A DNA stretch of 6,406 nucleotides from Planctomycetaceae bacterium (GTDB taxonomy: Bacteria > Planctomycetota > Planctomycetia > Planctomycetales > Planctomycetaceae), in the NCBI GenBank assembly GCA_016765335.1, contig JAESQE010000210.1, forward strand, positions 1,781 through 8,186, given 5' to 3'. Of this stretch, positions 1 to 6,406 are shown piece after piece; positions within the stretch are counted from its first letter, which is position 1, and every line of letters begins with the position of its first letter. The notes under the pieces were generated by a model that saw only the letters and a list, made by a program, of their open reading frames with translations, was not told the origin of the DNA and ran no database searches. The position numbers were made by a program, and so were the translations under genes.

Positions 1-2148
1 TGAGTTCTTTTGCCAGTGAAGCTGATGAGTTTTCTCTAATTCGTCACAATCAACTTCATTGAGTCGTGTCAGGTTAGACTCATTCCGAGGTGCAAAAACA
101 CTCATCGGAATTTCGAGGGGAACCTGTTGCTTGGCTTGGTTTAAAACGGTGCAACCAGGTTGAAATGTGTAAATCCCTGATAACATGGGTGGCGGAAGCG
201 TCCATTGAATTCGGTTCTTAGAACCTGTTCTCTGTGCATAAAGCAGAGTGTCTTCAGGGCCGGTGACTTTGATCTTCAATGGTTGACACGGCAATGAACG
301 AACGATTAACGGACGGTTCAATTCAACATTCCTGCTGGAAGACGTTTCCGACAAGCCCATAACCAATTCATGCAGAAACGGGACAAAAGCACGCTGCCGT
401 ATCAGATCGTTTCCAATTCCATCAAACGAAATCGCGCTGACAACAACCTGACCACGTCCAACGTATCTTCGTAAAAACAAAGGATCATTTGATAACAGCC
501 GACCATCGGTAGTCACCGTTGAAAGTAAGCTCGTTGATTCGTTTGAGTCAGCTTTATTGTTCTTTGGTGCTTCAGCAGGAGTCATTTTCCAGTATTCAGT
601 CACCAGGATATCTGCAAGATCACTTGTTTTTGATTCACGGAATCGCTGAAGCCATGGGGCTGAGAAGGAAGACAGGTCAAACATTTCAGCCGACTCCTGG
701 TCTTTTGTGTTTACCAGAGAACCAAACAGAGCAGGAAGAACCAGTTGTTCCTGCTCTTTCCATTGACTTGTGATTTTCTGTAAATCCTCCTGGGTGATGT
801 CTCCATCGGGTATGAAGAAAACGGTGCCTCCCTGTACGAGGAAGTCTGTCAGTTGATCCCAAAATGGTGCTCGTGATTCGTCTTCCACATCAAAGGCTAA
901 CTCAGCAGTTGCGATAAGAAACAGAACACGAGTCTGTGACAAATTCTGCTTTTGCAATTGTTCGTAACTGACAACAGATGAATCGACCCATACTTTTTCC
1001 TGATCCGGATCTCCAAATGCCAACCGAAGAAAATAATCAGCATCCCGATCCGGTGTTTGATTTGCCTCAACAGGCACCTTTTCTCTGGTGACGATTAAAG
1101 CCGGGATGCTGTCCAGTACTTGCAGACTAATTTGCGACAGGTCATCCCCGGGCAAAGAGTCTGGCGACACTGAAGCAGTAATGATATGAGGGCCTGCTTC
1201 GGTGAAACGTGTTGTAAACTGAACAACAGCTTGCTCACCGTTTCGTAATCGCACTGTTTCTGTTTCGCGAGATAATTGCTGACCATCAACAGACCAGAAC
1301 ACCTCGCAGGTTGTTTCTTCTAACTGGCCGGTATATTTCACGGCAGAGGTCACAGTGACTGGTGCATCAATTACCATCAATTCCCGCGAAGCCTGCAACT
1401 GTTCAATAAGATAGTTTTCGGAGAGCTGCATTTGCTGAGTCCCAACATCCATGGCCGAGATGTTGATAGGCACAGCAGCAGCTTTTCGAATTTGCAGCAT
1501 CTGGTTCCAGGCTTTCTCATTAACAAAATCCCAGGATAATTTTTGCTTGTCTGTCAAAACAAGAATATCTCTGCGGGGACTGTATGACTGCGTGAGTAGT
1601 TGACATGCCTTATTCAAGGCCTGCACAAGATTTGCGGGGCCATCAGGCTGCTCGATGGTGTCTAGTTCCAGTCTCGCAGTTGCGGTATCAGTCAGTGGAG
1701 AAGGTGTTAATAAATGAGGCCGTTGACGGGCATCGATGATCGCGACTTTGTCTACCGAAGTCAGTCCATCTAAAATTTCGTGACAAGCCTGAATTGCTCT
1801 GGCGTGTGGAGTTATGTTTTCGCCTGTCCAGCCCATGCTGTAAGATCCATCGATTATGATCACAAGATCGACAGGTTCAGGATAAAAACCACGAATCCAG
1901 GTGTTGCCTTGCACGAATGGTCTGGAGAAAGCAAATGCCAACATGGCAACCATCGCCATTCGCATCAATAACAAAAAGAGATCACTGAGCTTGATTCGCT
2001 GTCTGGTCCGATCTCCTAGCTCCAGAAATTGCATCGCTCCCCATTGGACGACATCAAACCGTCTGCGATTCAACAAATGCACAACAATCGGAACAACAAC
2101 GGCAACAAGACCGAGGAGCATTCCAATATTTAACAACGAGAGAGACAT
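1..2148 (-). CDS. BatA-type membrane protein with von Willebrand factor A domain (3' end outside window)
   Basis: The reading frame is open from ATG at 2148 to the window edge, 716 codons with no stop. An in-frame TGA lies just upstream of this ATG, which supports the start; no Shine-Dalgarno sequence is visible. Residues 1-80 look like a BatA N-terminal domain: a membrane segment at about 5-24, the basic stretch HLLNRRR, then a second membrane segment at about 56-75. Residues 93-235 form a VWA domain with the metal-site motif DGSYS (D100, S102, S104) and LVLTD ending at D200. The usual threonine of the GGTNL-like turn appears to be alanine (GPANL, A172), so metal binding may be altered. Residues 258-346 resemble a beta-sandwich adhesion-type domain. 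Residues 405-450 and 560-600 resemble the Rossmann or glutamine-amidotransferase-like part found in planctomycetal members. The tail (FAPRNESNLTRL) is typical of these proteins before a last membrane helix, which would lie beyond the window. Bat proteins often accompany MoxR ATPases and DUF58 proteins, but neither is visible here. The cellular role is not established; a cell-envelope function is an inference. Confidence 0.9.
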   Translation of the reverse strand, partial: MSLSLLNIGMLLGLVAVVVPIVVHLLNRRRFDVVQWGAMQFLELGDRTRQRIKLSDLFLLLMRMAMVAMLAFAFSRPFVQGNTWIRGFYPEPVDLVIIIDGSYSMGWTGENITPHARAIQACHEILDGLTSVDKVAIIDARQRPHLLTPSPLTDTATARLELDTIEQPDGPANLVQALNKACQLLTQSYSPRRDILVLTDKQKLSWDFVNEKAWNQMLQIRKAAAVPINISAMDVGTQQMQLSENYLIEQLQASRELMVIDAPVTVTSAVKYTGQLEETTCEVFWSVDGQQLSRETETVRLRNGEQAVVQFTTRFTEAGPHIITASVSPDSLPGDDLSQISLQVLDSIPALIVTREKVPVEANQTPDRDADYFLRLAFGDPDQEKVWVDSSVVSYEQLQKQNLSQTRVLFLIATAELAFDVEDESRAPFWDQLTDFLVQGGTVFFIPDGDITQEDLQKITSQWKEQEQLVLPALFGSLVNTKDQESAEMFDLSSFSAPWLQRFRESKTSDLADILVTEYWKMTPAEAPKNNKADSNESTSLLSTVTTDGRLLSNDPLFLRRYVGRGQVVVSAISFDGIGNDLIRQRAFVPFLHELVMGLSETSSSRNVELNRPLIVRSLPCQPLKIKVTGPEDTLLYAQRTGSKNRIQWTLPPPMLSGIYTFQPGCTVLNQAKQQVPLEIPMSVFAPRNESNLTRLNEVDCDELEKTHQLHWQKNS

Positions 2149-2174
2149 GATAGTCGATCACAATCATCAGATCG

Positions 2175-2210
2175 CAACACTTCGACAAACAATTCAAATC
2201 GAAAGTGTTG
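2175..2210 (-). promoter_or_regulatory. bulged inverted repeat upstream of the BatA/VWA gene
   Basis: CAACACTTCGA at 2175-2185 pairs with TCGAAAGTGTTG at 2199-2210, giving 11 base pairs with one bulged base and a 13-base loop. It ends 26 bases before the ATG at 2148. No T-tract follows on either strand, so it is not an intrinsic terminator. It could be an operator or a 5'-leader structure of the BatA/VWA mRNA. The pairing is seen directly; the role is inference. Confidence 0.4.
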
Positions 2211-2319
2211 ATACATCCTAACACAGTGGAATGGTATTATTGGGTATTTCTACGTGAGAACAAACAGCATTGTATTCTAACTGGAACCCTAGTGAAATGA
2301 GAGAGTCTGGGAAAAATTG

Positions 2320-2333
2320 TGACGCCTGCGTCA
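2320..2333. promoter_or_regulatory. palindrome TGACGC-CT-GCGTCA, possible operator
   Basis: This is a perfect inverted repeat with 6-base arms and a 2-base spacer. It sits between the terminator and the BatA/VWA gene, about 170 bases upstream of that start codon. On the minus strand its left part overlaps TTGACG, which resembles a -35 box, but no good -10 box lies at the expected distance. It could be the site of a dimeric regulator. No regulator gene is adjacent, so assignment is open. Confidence 0.3.
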
Positions 2334-2375
2334 AATGACCATCAGATATCCTCAAGATGTTGCCCAGCCCTGAAC

Positions 2376-2416
2376 AAAAACACCTTCGCCCTGAATGAGG
2401 ACGAAGGTGTTTTTTA
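2376..2416 (-). terminator. intrinsic terminator after the 573-residue secreted protein gene
   Basis: AACACCTTCG at 2379-2388 pairs perfectly with CGAAGGTGTT at 2402-2411. After one mismatch, CCT (2390-2392) pairs with AGG (2398-2400) around a 5-base loop. A run of five T follows on the minus strand (A-run 2376-2380) and a run of six T on the plus strand, so it could act in both directions. It begins about 30 bases after the stop codon at 2445, so it most likely ends the transcript of that gene. It also argues against read-through into the BatA/VWA gene. Confidence 0.88.
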
Positions 2417-2444
2417 ACATTTCTAAATAACTTGTTGTGCATTA

Positions 2445-4166
2445 TTAGAATGCGTTGCGGTTACCCTGAATTTCCTGGAAGAAACCAAACAATGCCAAGC
2501 CAGCTTTGATGGTTTCTTTAGGGACATGCACTTTCCCTGCGCAACCAGTGTCGCTTGTTCGAATAGAAAATCCAAGATAAGAACGTTCAACGTCCAAATC
2601 GGCAACGGAATCTTCATCGAATGGCATCGGTGGGAGATCTGGAGAGCTTGCTGCAATTTTCAGTCCTTGAACAATCAAAGACGGGATGTCGATAATCGCC
2701 AGGAAATTGTGCTTTGCTCCCAAGGATTTGGTATCACGAGCAATCACTTCGTCGGAACCAGCTGCGTTGGACTTGAATGCAGCCAGAGCAGATTTCATAG
2801 ATTTCTTTCCGCCACCAACAGTTTGAATATTCACACCATCGAGGTAAGCGATGCGAGTTTCAATGGAATCTCCACCGTACATGATCTGATTGATTTGGGT
2901 TTGAATACCACCTGCCTGGGCATTGCCAGCGACTGTCTTAGTCGTCATTAAGTCAATCTTGACCCCATCAACTTCTTCAACTCCCTGCTCGATGGTCATT
3001 TCCTGTTTCATACCGCCTGGAAGTTCCAGATCGTTCATCACTTCGGCAGCAATTTGAGAAATCTCACGAATCAGTTTCGTAGGCTTTGCTTTAGTAATTG
3101 TACTGGCTCGAATTAATCCAGAATCGGTATCTCCTAAGGCAAAGCTTGCGCTGATCCCACCGAAATCGATATCTTCAAATTTCTCAGCAAGTGTTTCCCA
3201 CTTCTTCTTTTGTTCATCAGACATATCTAAAATCTGAGGCAGCAGAAACATTCCCCATTTGTTCAAATCAGAAAGATCTCCACCAATTGCAAAATAACCT
3301 AACTGCTCAGCAGGTAGTTGATTAAGAATCGTAAGACTTTCTGGCGGATTCTTAGCCAGGAATTTTGCAGAACCGCTTCCGTCAGAGAATTCCAGGTATT
3401 CCTGAAGTTCAAGTCCTGATTTCTTAACAGAGAAAGTCACAGCATAAGCTTGTGAATCTTCGACAACGTTGAACAGTTTTTCTCCCAGTTTCTCCATCAG
3501 ACCTGGAACCCAGGCAAGATTGACACCAGGAACTTCCAGCATCTGGGACTGAGCTTTTTCGACTTCTTCTAAAAACTTATCTTTTCCATCAGAAAGCTCC
3601 GTTGCATAAACCGATTTAATTTCAACAAGGTTCAATACCACTGCGATGTCTGTGCCGGAAACAATCTTAATCATTTCCTGACTGGCATTATCCACAATTG
3701 AATCCGGTCGGGAACTTTCGAGATGTTTACGCATCAAATCAGCAGCGATTTTGTCTTTTGTGTAGATGCCATATCCATCATGGGCAATGAATTCGAGAGA
3801 TTCATCAACAGCTTCTTTCATTTCTTCAACATCTGTAGCTGGGATGATAAAGACGATCGCAGGTTCTGCATCTTTGCGAATAAAGACAGCTCCCCAGAAA
3901 TCACGACTTTTATCGACTCCCTGCATTGTCGGATTAGAGATTCCGACGCCCATCATACCAGCTTGCCCTTGAACCAAGGCTCCAAAGCCGGGCTGGATAT
4001 CATTCACAAAATCTGCAAGTGATTCAATGGTTTTATCCGGAGCATTCAGCCTGATGACAGCAGCTGCCGAACTCGGAATTAACTCAGGCCCATCAGCTGC
4101 ATGAAGCGAGCTGGTAAACAACGAAAGACTGAGGCAAACGGCTGTTAAGCCTACAAAAATACGCAT
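2445..4166 (-). CDS. secreted protein of unknown function, planctomycetal type, 573 residues
   Basis: I chose ATG at 4166 because AAGGA (4176-4180) lies 9 bases before it and the product then begins with a clear signal peptide: basic start MR, hydrophobic core to about residue 18, and cleavage after SLHA (residue 23). The frame stays open 46 codons further upstream, to 4304, but that would bury the signal peptide. The mature part has no membrane segment and no recognisable catalytic motif. It alternates beta-rich stretches (for example about 92-109, 240-260, 336-358 and 525-548) with acidic or lysine-rich helices (about 111-125, 195-210, 315-332 and 361-380). The segment opening the mature protein (ELIPSSAAAVIRL) and the later LPAEQLGYFAIGGDL stretch resemble the repeated architecture of large DUF3352-like extracytoplasmic proteins, but this is a weak resemblance. 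There is a single cysteine in the mature protein (C542), so no disulfide is possible within one chain. The gene appears monocistronic: terminator downstream, divergent spacer upstream. Function is unknown; periplasmic or surface location is inferred. Confidence 0.93.
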   Translation of the reverse strand: MRIFVGLTAVCLSLSLFTSSLHAADGPELIPSSAAAVIRLNAPDKTIESLADFVNDIQPGFGALVQGQAGMMGVGISNPTMQGVDKSRDFWGAVFIRKDAEPAIVFIIPATDVEEMKEAVDESLEFIAHDGYGIYTKDKIAADLMRKHLESSRPDSIVDNASQEMIKIVSGTDIAVVLNLVEIKSVYATELSDGKDKFLEEVEKAQSQMLEVPGVNLAWVPGLMEKLGEKLFNVVEDSQAYAVTFSVKKSGLELQEYLEFSDGSGSAKFLAKNPPESLTILNQLPAEQLGYFAIGGDLSDLNKWGMFLLPQILDMSDEQKKKWETLAEKFEDIDFGGISASFALGDTDSGLIRASTITKAKPTKLIREISQIAAEVMNDLELPGGMKQEMTIEQGVEEVDGVKIDLMTTKTVAGNAQAGGIQTQINQIMYGGDSIETRIAYLDGVNIQTVGGGKKSMKSALAAFKSNAAGSDEVIARDTKSLGAKHNFLAIIDIPSLIVQGLKIAASSPDLPPMPFDEDSVADLDVERSYLGFSIRTSDTGCAGKVHVPKETIKAGLALFGFFQEIQGNRNAF

Positions 4167-4175
4167 CGTAATGAA

Positions 4176-4180
4176 TCCTT
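4176..4180 (-). promoter_or_regulatory. ribosome binding site AAGGA deciding the start at 4166
   Basis: AAGGA on the minus strand lies 9 bases before ATG at 4166. It is the only good Shine-Dalgarno sequence among the three genes and selects this ATG over the upstream in-frame ATG at 4304. Confidence 0.7.
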
Positions 4181-4193
4181 TATAGCTGTTTAT

Positions 4194-4225
4194 CTTATAT
4201 GATGTGTAATCACGATCGATTATCA
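4194..4225 (-). promoter_or_regulatory. possible promoter region of the secreted protein gene
   Basis: On the minus strand TATAAG (4194-4199) could be a -10 box, placing the transcript start about 20 bases before the ATG. No good -35 box lies 16-18 bases upstream. That position is instead occupied by an imperfect inverted repeat, TAATC at 4207-4211 and GATTA at 4218-4222 with a 6-base spacer. This would fit an activator-dependent promoter. The boxes are short and the region is AT-rich, so this is weak. Confidence 0.25.
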
Positions 4226-4329
4226 CTAATGACTTTCCTTGTCTGTACAAAATGGTAATCACCTGAATCGGTTTGACAAGTCTTAATGAGACAGGCAATC
4301 TCAAAAATAGAGTTTACCTATCGTTCTAC

Positions 4330-4333
4330 TTAT
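4330..4333. repeat. left TTAT direct repeat, probable target-site duplication
   Basis: TTAT abuts the left inverted repeat and is repeated exactly next to the right one at 4452-4455. Confidence 0.55.
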
Positions 4334-4451
4334 GGGAACCTCTATTAATTGAATCACAGAGGTTCTTGAATACAGTCTGGTTGTTAAAAACAGTTCAATA
4401 ACCCTCTAACTCCCCCTTCGTAAGGGGGAGAACCAATTAATAGAGGTTCCC
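4334..4451. mobile_element. MITE-like foldback element, 118 bp, with 18-bp perfect terminal inverted repeats
   Basis: The left end GGGAACCTCTATTAATTG (4334-4351) is the exact reverse complement of the right end (4434-4451). Both ends are flanked by TTAT in direct orientation (4330-4333 and 4452-4455), as expected for a 4-base target duplication. The element encodes no protein. It contains a second perfect hairpin near the right end (4410-4430) and a partial copy of the arm (AGAGGTTC, 4358-4365) near the left end. Small non-coding elements of this kind are moved in trans by a transposase with matching ends; none is in the window, and I cannot assign a family. TTAT is short and AT-rich, so the target duplication alone could be chance, but its exact abutment to perfect 18-bp repeats makes insertion the best explanation. 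Confidence 0.75.
4410..4430. repeat. perfect 9-bp GC-rich hairpin inside the foldback element
   Basis: CTCCCCCTT (4410-4418) and AAGGGGGAG (4422-4430) pair perfectly around the 3-base loop CGT. No T-run follows on either strand, so it is not a standard terminator. It resembles the C-run/G-run cores of dispersed intergenic repeats in many bacterial genomes and may be a structural part of the element. Confidence 0.65.
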
Positions 4452-4455
4452 TTAT
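4452..4455. repeat. right TTAT direct repeat, probable target-site duplication
   Basis: TTAT directly follows the right inverted repeat and matches the copy at 4330-4333. Confidence 0.55.
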
Positions 4456-4648
4456 AACGTCGAGGAACCAAGTGAGGTTCATTTTCGAAATAGTATTTAG
4501 TCAAAAAATGCCAAATACCAAAGGCTGCTTTTGTAGATAATGCTAAAACAAACGTAATATTTTCACTAACTGGTAACTCTGCCAATTCTTCACCAGAACA
4601 ATGCACCAATAGAAATACTTTTTCGAATAATCCCGATGAGCTGTGATA

Positions 4649-4687
4649 GAGTTACTTCGTTAACTCAATTTATGACCTAAATATTTT
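4649..4687 (+). promoter_or_regulatory. possible promoter and operator of the TPR-like protein gene
   Basis: GAGTTA (4649-4654) and TAACTC (4661-4666) form an inverted repeat with a 6-base spacer. The right arm overlaps TTAACT (4660-4665), which could be a -35 box, with TATTTT (4682-4687) 16 bases further as a -10 box. Each box matches the sigma-70 consensus at four of six positions. It lies about 80 bases before the chosen start codon. The AT-rich setting makes chance matches likely. Confidence 0.25.
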
Positions 4688-4765
4688 CTATCCATCCCTT
4701 GCCATTACAGCGAGAAATGCCAAATGGGTAGCCATGTGAACACATCAGGAATGAGAGTCATCACC

Positions 4766-6406
4766 ATGATTAGGTGCACTCCAATATTGAATCTACCTAC
4801 ACGAACCTTGTCAGGTTTCATGATAATATCAATTTTATTGATATTATCACAAAGCCTTACGCAGTCTGCTTTTGCCCAACCAACTGAGGCAGAAGTAAAA
4901 GCAGAATCTGCTGAGGCAATTGCAGCGGCCCAGGCGGCAGACAAAGCAGATCAGCATCGACGAAACGTGGCTGTTGCGCTCAACTACTGCAAAGCGTCTT
5001 TTCATCGAATCCGTAAATATCCGTCTCCGATTGTGATGCAACAAGAACGTCAGAAAATCCTCAATAACCTGAATCTGAGTGTCATCAATGACGCTGAGAT
5101 CATTCGACTTTATTCGGACGTGCTTGCTGAAATCGGTCAAATTCAGATCTCTGAAAAAGAGACCGACCTGTATGACGTCAAATACAAAAAAGCGTTACGG
5201 CAGGAGATGGCCTTTGATGCCTTGTCATTAGGTTTGAATCTGATGACAGCATCCTATTTAGGGGCTGCAAAAACGGGAGCCTCCAGTTGGTGGGATTACC
5301 GCAACCTGAAATGGACGCGGGATAACGAAGTCCTCAAATTAGAGAAGAGCCGGGCAACTTCAGTGGTTAGGAAATCGACCCTGTTTATGGATACTTTCTG
5401 GAGATTAACAAAAACTTATCACATCCCAGACCGCTGGCTCATTCGATCTAACGATCTTGATGGCTTAGAAATGGCAATGAACGAGCGAGATCCGCAAGTC
5501 CGACTCCGTATCCTCAAACGGATGGAACCGTTCATGGAGTGCTACCCACCTTACTGGTACTATGTTGCTCGAACTCAGCAAATTGTTGGTAAACTGTTCG
5601 AATCGATGGCAACTTACGAACGATTAGCGACACTTGAAGAAGGTCATTTTCGCAGAGACGACATGTTAGCAACAGCGCTAGCCAATCGGGCAGTTATCCA
5701 GGCACATCTGGGGCAACAGTTGGCTGCTGTCGAATCAGCGAAAAAAGCTTTGGCACAATCGGCTGAAGTTTGGGAAGCGAATTTGGCTTGTGCTCAAATA
5801 TTACAGAGAGCTGGTCAATTAGCAGATGCAGAAGATGCCATTTTAAGAAATCTGGATGTCGGCCTCGAACGGGAACAAAGTACCGTCACACTACTCACAT
5901 TTTACTACGACACAAACAACACCACAAAACTGGCAAAGTATCTGAGCGATGAAAAAGTGATTGCCTATATCCCACCTCCGGTTTTGATTCGATTTGCATC
6001 TCGCTTGCCCAAACATCAAACACCGGCCGTGGTCTGGACAGCGCTGGCTTCTTCGATGCGGATTGAACCTCAAATGAAATTCGGGGAAGATAGTATTGTC
6101 ATGGTTTGTCATCCTGTCTGGAAAATTGATCGCAGCAAAATTGCATTGCACTTTGATGGTCGAATCATTGAAGGCCAGATCACTCACCAGAAAGATGCGG
6201 ACATCGTTCGCTTTGAAAATGTCGCCGAACTGGGAGGCATCCTGTCTGGGAATTATGCTCTGCCCGGTCTGAAACTGAATATCCAGTATGGCGACAAAGA
6301 TCCGATCCAACTCGCATTTTCAGGAAACGAAACTCCTGCCAATGCAGGGGCGAAAGAGCAGAAGAATCGCATCGCAGGGGCCGAACGCGGTTATCACCTG
6401 GTTGCC
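4766..6406 (+). CDS. exported TPR-like helical protein of unknown function (3' end outside window)
   Basis: The frame is open for 547 codons from ATG at 4766 to the window edge. In-frame ATGs also occur at 4724, 4751 and 4820; AGGA at 4747-4750 is too close to 4751 but lies 15 bases before 4766, so the start is uncertain. From 4766 the product has a basic N-region, a hydrophobic core at about 17-30 and a clear cleavage site after SAFA (residue 37). Next comes an Ala/Glu/Lys-rich helix, probably coiled coil (39-66), then a helical region to about 145. Residues 150-172 are small and hydrophobic and could be a membrane-associated helix. Two striking aromatic motifs follow: SSWWDYRNLKW (173-183) and ECYPPYWYY (258-266). 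Residues 261-366 contain about three TPR-like helix pairs (for example ALANRAVIQAHLGQQLAAVE and a similar unit at 334-360). Residues 441-520 look beta-rich. I do not recognise the family. A periplasmic scaffold role is inference from the TPR-like repeats and signal peptide. Confidence 0.9.
   Translation, partial: MIRCTPILNLPTRTLSGFMIISILLILSQSLTQSAFAQPTEAEVKAESAEAIAAAQAADKADQHRRNVAVALNYCKASFHRIRKYPSPIVMQQERQKILNNLNLSVINDAEIIRLYSDVLAEIGQIQISEKETDLYDVKYKKALRQEMAFDALSLGLNLMTASYLGAAKTGASSWWDYRNLKWTRDNEVLKLEKSRATSVVRKSTLFMDTFWRLTKTYHIPDRWLIRSNDLDGLEMAMNERDPQVRLRILKRMEPFMECYPPYWYYVARTQQIVGKLFESMATYERLATLEEGHFRRDDMLATALANRAVIQAHLGQQLAAVESAKKALAQSAEVWEANLACAQILQRAGQLADAEDAILRNLDVGLEREQSTVTLLTFYYDTNNTTKLAKYLSDEKVIAYIPPPVLIRFASRLPKHQTPAVVWTALASSMRIEPQMKFGEDSIVMVCHPVWKIDRSKIALHFDGRIIEGQITHQKDADIVRFENVAELGGILSGNYALPGLKLNIQYGDKDPIQLAFSGNETPANAGAKEQKNRIAGAERGYHLVA

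Larger units (their letters stand above)
4167..4765. other. divergent intergenic region of about 600 bases, AT-rich
   Basis: This spacer separates the minus-strand secreted protein gene from the plus-strand TPR-like gene and should hold both promoters. The part up to 4329 contains the leader of the minus gene. The middle holds the foldback element at 4334-4451 with its TTAT flanks. From 4456 to 4765 the sequence is AT-rich, with small inverted repeats at 4465-4480 (GAACC/GGTTC) and 4649-4666 (GAGTTA/TAACTC). A minus-strand frame of 67 codons from a TTG at 4609 runs leftward into the foldback element. It has no ribosome binding site and no recognised homology, so I do not call it a gene. No tRNA or known riboswitch was seen. 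Confidence 0.7.

Noticed and set aside
1780..2221. Overlapping plus-strand frames opposite the start of the BatA/VWA gene
   Set aside because: The minus strand here encodes the clear BatA membrane segments and VWA metal-site motif, so these are shadows.
2526..2951. Plus-strand frame of 141 codons opposite the secreted protein gene
   Set aside because: It is antisense to a well-supported gene, has no ribosome binding site, and its composition is that of a reverse-complement shadow.
4167..4304. 46-codon N-terminal extension of the secreted protein, from ATG at 4304
   Set aside because: It would place the signal peptide inside the protein, and a good ribosome binding site lies just before ATG 4166 but not before 4304.
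4410..4430. GC-rich hairpin as an intrinsic terminator
   Set aside because: No T-run follows the stem on either strand and no gene ends nearby; it fits better as part of the foldback element.
4330..4455. CRISPR repeat or attachment site
   Set aside because: There is a single inverted pair, not regularly spaced direct repeats, and no cas, integrase or tRNA gene is present.
5891..6310. Minus-strand frame of 139 codons opposite the TPR-like gene
   Set aside because: It lies wholly within the long plus-strand coding frame and shows no domain or start signal of its own.

Overview
The window looks like chromosomal DNA of a planctomycete, probably near Gimesia or Rubinisphaera. This is inferred from the proteins, not from a marker gene. 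There is a BatA/VWA-type membrane protein with the planctomycetal layout, a large secreted protein of a kind common and uncharacterised in that phylum, and a large exported helical protein with TPR-like repeats. Base composition is moderate, with an AT-rich spacer. Shine-Dalgarno signals are weak or absent for two of the three genes.

Layout. (1) Positions 1-2148, minus strand: the N-terminal 716 codons of a BatA-domain, von Willebrand factor A protein whose 3' end lies outside the window. (2) Positions 2149-2444: a spacer with a bulged hairpin close to the BatA start, a GC-rich palindrome (TGACGC-CT-GCGTCA) and a strong intrinsic terminator. (3) Positions 2445-4166, minus strand: a complete 573-residue secreted protein of unknown function with a signal peptide and a good ribosome binding site. 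(4) Positions 4167-4765: a divergent, AT-rich spacer of about 600 bases. It holds a 118-bp MITE-like foldback element with perfect 18-bp terminal inverted repeats and a TTAT direct repeat on each side, plus small inverted repeats near the two divergent genes. (5) Positions 4766-6406, plus strand: 547 codons of an exported, mostly helical, TPR-like protein of unknown function, cut by the window end.

The two minus-strand genes are probably separate transcription units, because a terminator and about 300 bases lie between them. The plus-strand gene is divergent from them. All three products are predicted to be membrane-bound or exported, but nothing in the sequence links them into one pathway. 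No RNA gene, CRISPR array, transposase or phage gene was seen. The most distinctive non-coding feature is the foldback element. The most distinctive coding feature is the unrecognised exported TPR-like protein. I did not find convincing evidence for a new multi-gene system.
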